DNA from: Yinghuangia elevatio
Lineage (GTDB): Bacteria; Actinomycetota; Actinomycetes; Streptomycetales; Streptomycetaceae
Assembly: GCF_040649515.1 (NCBI RefSeq)
Contig: NZ_JBEZFP010000005.1
Span: 62,001-126,000, forward strand
Direction: 5' to 3'
DNA: 64,000 nt
The position numbers and the translations under genes were made by a program. The notes below the pieces were generated by a model. The model was not told the origin of the DNA. It searched no databases and saw only the letters and a program-made list of their open reading frames with translations. Position 1 is the stretch's first letter; every line of letters begins with the position of its first letter. Shown piece by piece: positions 59,527 to 64,000 of this stretch.

Positions 59527-62500
59527 GCAACGGCCGGACCCGCGACGAAGGACCGAAGCCCACCGACGCGGCGATCGTCGGCATCGGTGCGGTGTTCCCG
59601 TCCGCCCCGGACGCGCCCTCGTTCTGGGCGAACATCGAGAAGGGCGTGGACGCCATCACCGACGTCCCGCCGAACCGCTGGGATCCCGAGGTGTACTTCG
59701 CGCCCGACGCGGCGGTCGGACCGGTGCACGCCGACCGGTTCTACTGCCGGCGCGGCGGATTCGTCGACGACTACGCGACGTTCGACCCGACCCGCTTCGG
59801 CATCATGCCGTCGGCGGTGGACGGCGCGGAGCCCGACCAGCTGCTCGCGCTGCGTACCACCGCCGAGGCCGTCGCGGACGCGGGCGGTGAGGCGCGGCTC
59901 CCCGACCGCGACCGGATCGGCGTGGTGTTCGGACGCGGGGGCTACATGGGGGTCGCCACCGCACGGCTGGACCAACGGGTGCGTACCGCACACCAGTTGG
60001 TGTCCGTACTGCGGCAGGTGGCTCCGGAGTTCGACGACGCCCGGCTGGCGGCCGTCCGCGAGGCGTTCCAGGCGGCACTGGGACCGGAACGCCCGGAGTC
60101 CTCGATCGGGTTGGTGCCGAGCTTCACGGCGTCGCGGATCGCGAACCGGCTGGACCTCGGCGGGCCGGCGTACACGGTGGACGCGGCCTGCGCGACATCG
60201 CTGCTCGCGGTCGACCACGCGGTGGCCGAACTCGCCTCGGGGCGCTGCGACGCCGTCATCGCGGGTTCGGTGCACCACTGCCACATCGCGACGTTGTGGA
60301 GCGTCTTCACCCAACTGCGGGCGCTCAGCCCGGCGATGCGCATCCGCCCGTTCGACAGGGCGGCCGACGGCACGCTGATCTCCGAGGGCACCGGCGCCGT
60401 GGTGCTGAAGCGCCTCGCCGACGCGCGGCGCGACGGCGACCGGGTGTACGCGGTGGTGCGCGGCGTCGGCGTGGCCAGCGACGGCCGGGCGGCCAGTCTG
60501 ATGAGCCCGCTCGCGGACGGCCAGGTCCGGGCACTGGAACGCGCCTGGCGCGCGGCCGGACTCGATCCGACGTCACCCGGCGCGCTCGGGCTGCTGGAGG
60601 CGCACGGCACGGGTACGCCGCTGGGCGACGAGGTCGAACTCGAGACCCTGGCACGCGTTTTCCGGGCCGACGGTCCGAGCGTCGTCCTGGGGTCGGTCAA
60701 GTCGATGATCGGCCATGCGATGCAGGCAAGCGGCATGGCCGGATTGCTGAAGGCCGTGTACGCGGTGCATCACGCGACGCTGCCGCCGACCCTGCACGTG
60801 GACGACCCGCACCCGGGCCTGGCCCGGACCCGGATGCGCACGATCGACGAGGCCGAGCCGTGGCCCGAGGCCGCGGGCACGGTACGCCGGGCGGGGGTGA
60901 ACGCCTTCGGCTTCGGCGGGGTCAACACCCACGTGATCGTGGAGGAACCGCCCGCGAGCAGGGCGGCCGCATTCCCGACCACCGCCCTGTCGCCGTCCCT
61001 GACGCAGGCCGCGTCCCCCTCCCGGACCCCGGCGCCCGGGAGCCCTGGGGCGTTGCGGCACTCCGAGGCGAGGGCGGCGGGGAAGGGCGCGCCGACGCTT
61101 CCGGCAGTACCGGGGACTCCGGGAACCCCAGGGATTCCGGGGAGTTCCCGCCTGGTCACCTTCGCCGCCGCCGACCTCGGCGGACTGTCCGACCTGCTTG
61201 ACGACTTCAGCGCGCAGATCGCCGGCGGAACGGTGTCCGGGCCGACCGGCGACAGCCTCGCGGGCGATTCCCCCGGGGGCATTGCCCTCGGCACCGGACC
61301 GTGCCGGCTCGCCGTCGTCGACCCGACGCCGCGCCGCCTCGAACTCGCCTCCCGCGTCGTGGTCCGCGGCGAACCCTGGCGTGGGCGCAGCGACCTGTGG
61401 TTCACGCCGCGGCCGCTGCTGGGCGCCGGCGCTGCGGGCGGCCACGGACCGGACGGGCAGCCGGGGAAGGTCGCGTTCCTGTTCCCGGGCCTGGAGCCGG
61501 AGACGCAGCCGCCGCTGCACGACGTGGCCGACGCGTTCGGCCTCCCCCGCCTCGCCGAGCACGACACGGACGAGATCGTGGGCCGTGCGCTGGACGCGCT
61601 GGGCAGCGGACGCGTCGTGTCGGCCGCCCTCGAACGGCTCGGTGTGCGGGCCGACATGCTCGCCGGACACAGCCTGGGCGAGTGGACGGCCATGGTCGTC
61701 GCGGGGATGTACCCCACTGCCGCCGTCGACGTGTTCCTGGACTCGCTGCGCCCGGGGGCGCTGGCCGTACCCGACCTGGTGTACGCGGCGGTGGCCTGCG
61801 GCGCGGCGCGGGCGAGTGCCGCCTGCGAGGCGGTGGGCGGCGCGGTGGTCTCGCACGAGAACTGCCCGCACCAGTGCGTCGTGTGCGGGCCCGCGGATGC
61901 CGTCCGCCGCGTGCTCGACCGGCTGCGGACCGACGGTGTACTCGGTCAGGAACTACCGTTCCGGTCCGGGTTCCACACACCGATGTGGGAGCCGTACCTC
62001 GATCAGGTACGGGACGCGTTCGGACGCCTTCCGCTGCGCAACGCCCGGGTTCCGGTGTGGTCCGCGACGAGTGTCGCGCCCTACCCCGACGAGCCCTCCG
62101 AGGTCCGCGAACTGACGATCCGGCACCTCCTGGAGCCGGTGCGGTTCGGGGCGTTGGTGGAAGGCATGTACGAGGCCGGCGCCCGCGCCTTCGTCCAGGT
62201 CGGCGCGGGGAGCCTCGGCGGTTTCGTGGACGACACGCTGCGCGGTGCGGACGTCCTGACCATCGCGGCGCACAGCACCCGGCATCCGGGCCTCTCGGGA
62301 CTGCTGCGTGTCCGGGCCGCCCTGTGGGTGGAAGGCCGCGAGGCCGTTCGGGCGGCGGAACCCGAACCGGCGCGCCGGACGGGGCCGACCGTACGCCTCG
62401 ATCTCGGTTCGCCCATCGTCCTCCTGGACGCGGCAGACGTACCGAGTGGGCGATCTGCGCGTCCGGCACCGGAGTTGACCCGGGATCAGGCCGCCGACCC

Positions 62501-64000
62501 GGTGCTGGCCGCCTTCGCGGCCGTCCTCGACGAGGCCGGCGACGCACTCACGCGGACGGCGGGCGCCTGGCGGCACGCCGCGACCGCGGCGCCTGCCGTA
62601 CCCGTCGCGGCCCCGGTCGGGCCCCAATCCCAGCCCCGGCCCCGGCCCCGGCCCCAGCCCCAGCCCCAGCCCCAGCGCGATTCTCGTCCCCAACAGCGCT
62701 CACACATCAGGGAGTTCTCGCTGCGCAGCCTGCCCTTCGTCGCCGACCACTGCATCTACGAGCAGCACGACGAGTGGCCCGAGGACTCGGACCGCTTTCC
62801 GGTCGTGCCGATGACCACCCTCCTCCACCTCACGGGTGAAGCCGCCCGCGCTCTGGTGCCGGGCCGCGTGGTCGCCGGATTCCAGGAAGTCCGGGCACTG
62901 CGCTGGCTCCCGGTGGCGCCCGCGACCAACGCCGAGGTGTCCGCGACCCGCTTGGACGCCGACCGCGTCCGGGTGGAGATCGCCGGGTTCACCTCCACGG
63001 TCGTACGCCTCGCCGAGAGCCACCCGCAACCCGTCACCCCCGACCCGACCCCGCTCACCGGCGAACGCCCCCCACCCGTCCGGGCCGCCGCTTTGTACTC
63101 CGACCGCTGGATGTTCCACGGTCCCGGATTCGCGGGTGTGGACGAGGTCAGCGCCGTCGCCGACGACGGAATCCGGGGAGTGCTGCGCAGCCTTCCCGCA
63201 CCGGGGGCGCTGCTCGACGCGGCAGGCCAGCTCTTCGGGCACTGGATGCAGTTGAGCCTCCCCACCGACCGTCTCGTCTTCCCGGTCTCGGTCGAGGAGG
63301 TGCGACTGTTCGGGCCGCCGCCGCGCACCGGCGACCGCCTCCTCGCAACCGCGCGGATCCGGCAGGTGACCGCGACGACGGTGCGCGGCGACGTCGAACT
63401 GTGCGACGCCCGCGAAGGTTTGGTGCGCGCGCAGCTGCTCGGATGGACGTACCGCCGCTTCGCGGCCGACGAGCGTGTGTGGCCGATGAAGTTCACGCCG
63501 CACACCACCGGCGTCGGCGAGCCGCAGCCCGAAGGCTGGTGCCTGGTGCGGACGCGCTGGCCGGACGCCGCCTCGCAGGAACTGGTCATGCGCCGATACC
63601 TGGGCGCCGACGAACGCGAGGAGTTCGCGACCCGGCAACCGCGCACCCGGTCGGGGTGGCTGCTCGGTCGCATCGCCGCCAAGGACGCCGTACGCCGCTT
63701 CCTGTGGGCGCGCGGTGAAGGCCCCATCTACCCGGCCGAGATCCGCGTGTCGAACGACGGCGAGGGCCGTCCGCTGGCGGAACGCGTCGCGGTGGGCGCG
63801 GAGTTCCCGGCCCGGCACGCCGGCGTCCATGTGTCGCTCGCGCACAAGCACCGCCTCGCGGTGGCCCTCGCGGACCGGGTCCCGGTCGGCATCGACATCG
63901 AGTCGTTGGCCGAACGCCCCGAGTCCCTGGAGCGGGTCGCGCTCGCCCCGACCGAGCGCGACCTGCTCGACCGGCTCGCCGCAGGGGACCCCGAAAGCCG
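59523..64000 (+). CDS. PUFA-synthase-like PKS 2: KS-AT-DH-PPTase (cut by window end)
   Basis: At least 1492 residues, open at the window edge. KS: Cys223 in VDAACATSLLAV, EAHGTGTPLGDE and IGHAMQASG, so it looks catalytically complete rather than a chain-length factor. AT: Ser717 in GHSLGEW, FRSGFHTPMW. A Pro/Arg/Gln linker from CCCCAG/CCCCGG hexamers (about 62630-62675). Hot-dog dehydratase from about 1060 (PFVADHCIYEQ with His1076; then the second fold around LYSDRWMFHGPGF). From about 1370 a Sfp-type phosphopantetheinyl transferase: RIAAKDAVRRFLW, VSLAHKHRLAVAL and GIDIE at 1456-1460. It would supply dehydration and activate the ACP of the first protein. Confidence 0.88.
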   Translation, partial: MSNGRTRDEGPKPTDAAIVGIGAVFPSAPDAPSFWANIEKGVDAITDVPPNRWDPEVYFAPDAAVGPVHADRFYCRRGGFVDDYATFDPTRFGIMPSAVDGAEPDQLLALRTTAEAVADAGGEARLPDRDRIGVVFGRGGYMGVATARLDQRVRTAHQLVSVLRQVAPEFDDARLAAVREAFQAALGPERPESSIGLVPSFTASRIANRLDLGGPAYTVDAACATSLLAVDHAVAELASGRCDAVIAGSVHHCHIATLWSVFTQLRALSPAMRIRPFDRAADGTLISEGTGAVVLKRLADARRDGDRVYAVVRGVGVASDGRAASLMSPLADGQVRALERAWRAAGLDPTSPGALGLLEAHGTGTPLGDEVELETLARVFRADGPSVVLGSVKSMIGHAMQASGMAGLLKAVYAVHHATLPPTLHVDDPHPGLARTRMRTIDEAEPWPEAAGTVRRAGVNAFGFGGVNTHVIVEEPPASRAAAFPTTALSPSLTQAASPSRTPAPGSPGALRHSEARAAGKGAPTLPAVPGTPGTPGIPGSSRLVTFAAADLGGLSDLLDDFSAQIAGGTVSGPTGDSLAGDSPGGIALGTGPCRLAVVDPTPRRLELASRVVVRGEPWRGRSDLWFTPRPLLGAGAAGGHGPDGQPGKVAFLFPGLEPETQPPLHDVADAFGLPRLAEHDTDEIVGRALDALGSGRVVSAALERLGVRADMLAGHSLGEWTAMVVAGMYPTAAVDVFLDSLRPGALAVPDLVYAAVACGAARASAACEAVGGAVVSHENCPHQCVVCGPADAVRRVLDRLRTDGVLGQELPFRSGFHTPMWEPYLDQVRDAFGRLPLRNARVPVWSATSVAPYPDEPSEVRELTIRHLLEPVRFGALVEGMYEAGARAFVQVGAGSLGGFVDDTLRGADVLTIAAHSTRHPGLSGLLRVRAALWVEGREAVRAAEPEPARRTGPTVRLDLGSPIVLLDAADVPSGRSARPAPELTRDQAADPVLAAFAAVLDEAGDALTRTAGAWRHAATAAPAVPVAAPVGPQSQPRPRPRPQPQPQPQRDSRPQQRSHIREFSLRSLPFVADHCIYEQHDEWPEDSDRFPVVPMTTLLHLTGEAARALVPGRVVAGFQEVRALRWLPVAPATNAEVSATRLDADRVRVEIAGFTSTVVRLAESHPQPVTPDPTPLTGERPPPVRAAALYSDRWMFHGPGFAGVDEVSAVADDGIRGVLRSLPAPGALLDAAGQLFGHWMQLSLPTDRLVFPVSVEEVRLFGPPPRTGDRLLATARIRQVTATTVRGDVELCDAREGLVRAQLLGWTYRRFAADERVWPMKFTPHTTGVGEPQPEGWCLVRTRWPDAASQELVMRRYLGADEREEFATRQPRTRSGWLLGRIAAKDAVRRFLWARGEGPIYPAEIRVSNDGEGRPLAERVAVGAEFPARHAGVHVSLAHKHRLAVALADRVPVGIDIESLAERPESLERVALAPTERDLLDRLAAGDPES

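Noticed and set aside
53243..59659. Very long open frame (2138 codons) on the minus strand
   Set aside because: It is antisense to the synthase gene, whose KS, AT, ACP and KR motifs are unmistakable; long antisense frames are normal in high-GC DNA.
1..64000. tRNA, rRNA, insertion sequences, attachment sites, phage genes, origin
   Set aside because: Looked for cloverleaf arms, transposase or integrase motifs and DnaA-box clusters; none could be supported.

Overview
The window is high-GC DNA with the codon pattern, GTG/TTG starts and gene families of a Streptomyces-like actinomycete (Streptomycetaceae). Pointers are a 471-residue EshA-type encapsulin, SCO6745-family and DUF6421 proteins, DtxR/IdeR-type iron boxes and many TetR regulators. 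The genus cannot be fixed from the sequence. I see no rRNA, tRNA, CRISPR array, transposase or phage gene. Short tandem repeats are unusually common, both between genes and in protein linkers.

Layout. 0-3.8 kb: unlinked small genes (hypothetical protein, SnoaL-like, membrane protein, putative immunity-family protein, methyltransferase). 3.9-14.5 kb: an iron-acquisition locus. A FecCD-type ABC importer (two permeases and an ATPase, minus strand) diverges from a siderophore-binding lipoprotein and then an ATP-grasp ligase, two IucA/IucC (NIS) synthetases and a fold-III PLP decarboxylase. This enzyme set and order match vibrioferrin genes pvsA-B-D-E without the exporter pvsC. Three iron-box-like sites lie in the divergent promoter. 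14.6-21 kb: oxidoreductases (a zinc-finger SDR, a second SDR, a Baeyer-Villiger monooxygenase) and two TetR regulators, each with a clear divergent operator. One of these is a 58-bp palindrome containing both start codons. 21-24.9 kb: acyltransferase-3, a secreted-type protein, a P-loop kinase and a VIT1/CCC1 metal transporter.

25-29.8 kb: an encapsulin locus. The family 2B shell protein EshA is flanked by two DUF4239 membrane proteins, a polyproline exported protein and a CxxC AhpD-like protein, with no standard cargo enzyme adjacent. 30-35 kb: a secreted PQQ-type sugar dehydrogenase with PKD and LGFP repeats, a terpene-synthase-like protein with eroded metal motifs, DUF952 and an F420-type oxidoreductase. 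35.5-39 kb: a translationally coupled operon DUF6421-SDR-threonine aldolase behind a promoter with a dyad in its spacer. 39-50.3 kb: a polysaccharide deacetylase, an SDR behind a MerR-type 19-bp-spacer promoter, a methyltransferase, a MarR-GNAT fusion, an SCO6745-family protein, an acyl-CoA dehydrogenase, two MpaB-like oxygenases around a TetR, and a von Willebrand A operon ending in a strong terminator.

50.5-64 kb: a LysR regulator and a 0.6-kb control region precede an iterative lipid/polyketide synthase related to PUFA synthases. Protein 1 (2483 aa) reads two PfaD/nitronate-monooxygenase barrels-KS-AT-ACP-KR. Protein 2, cut by the window end, reads KS-AT-dehydratase-phosphopantetheinyl transferase. 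A 23-codon ORF bridges them with ATGA overlaps on both sides. This is the strongest candidate for an undescribed system in the window.
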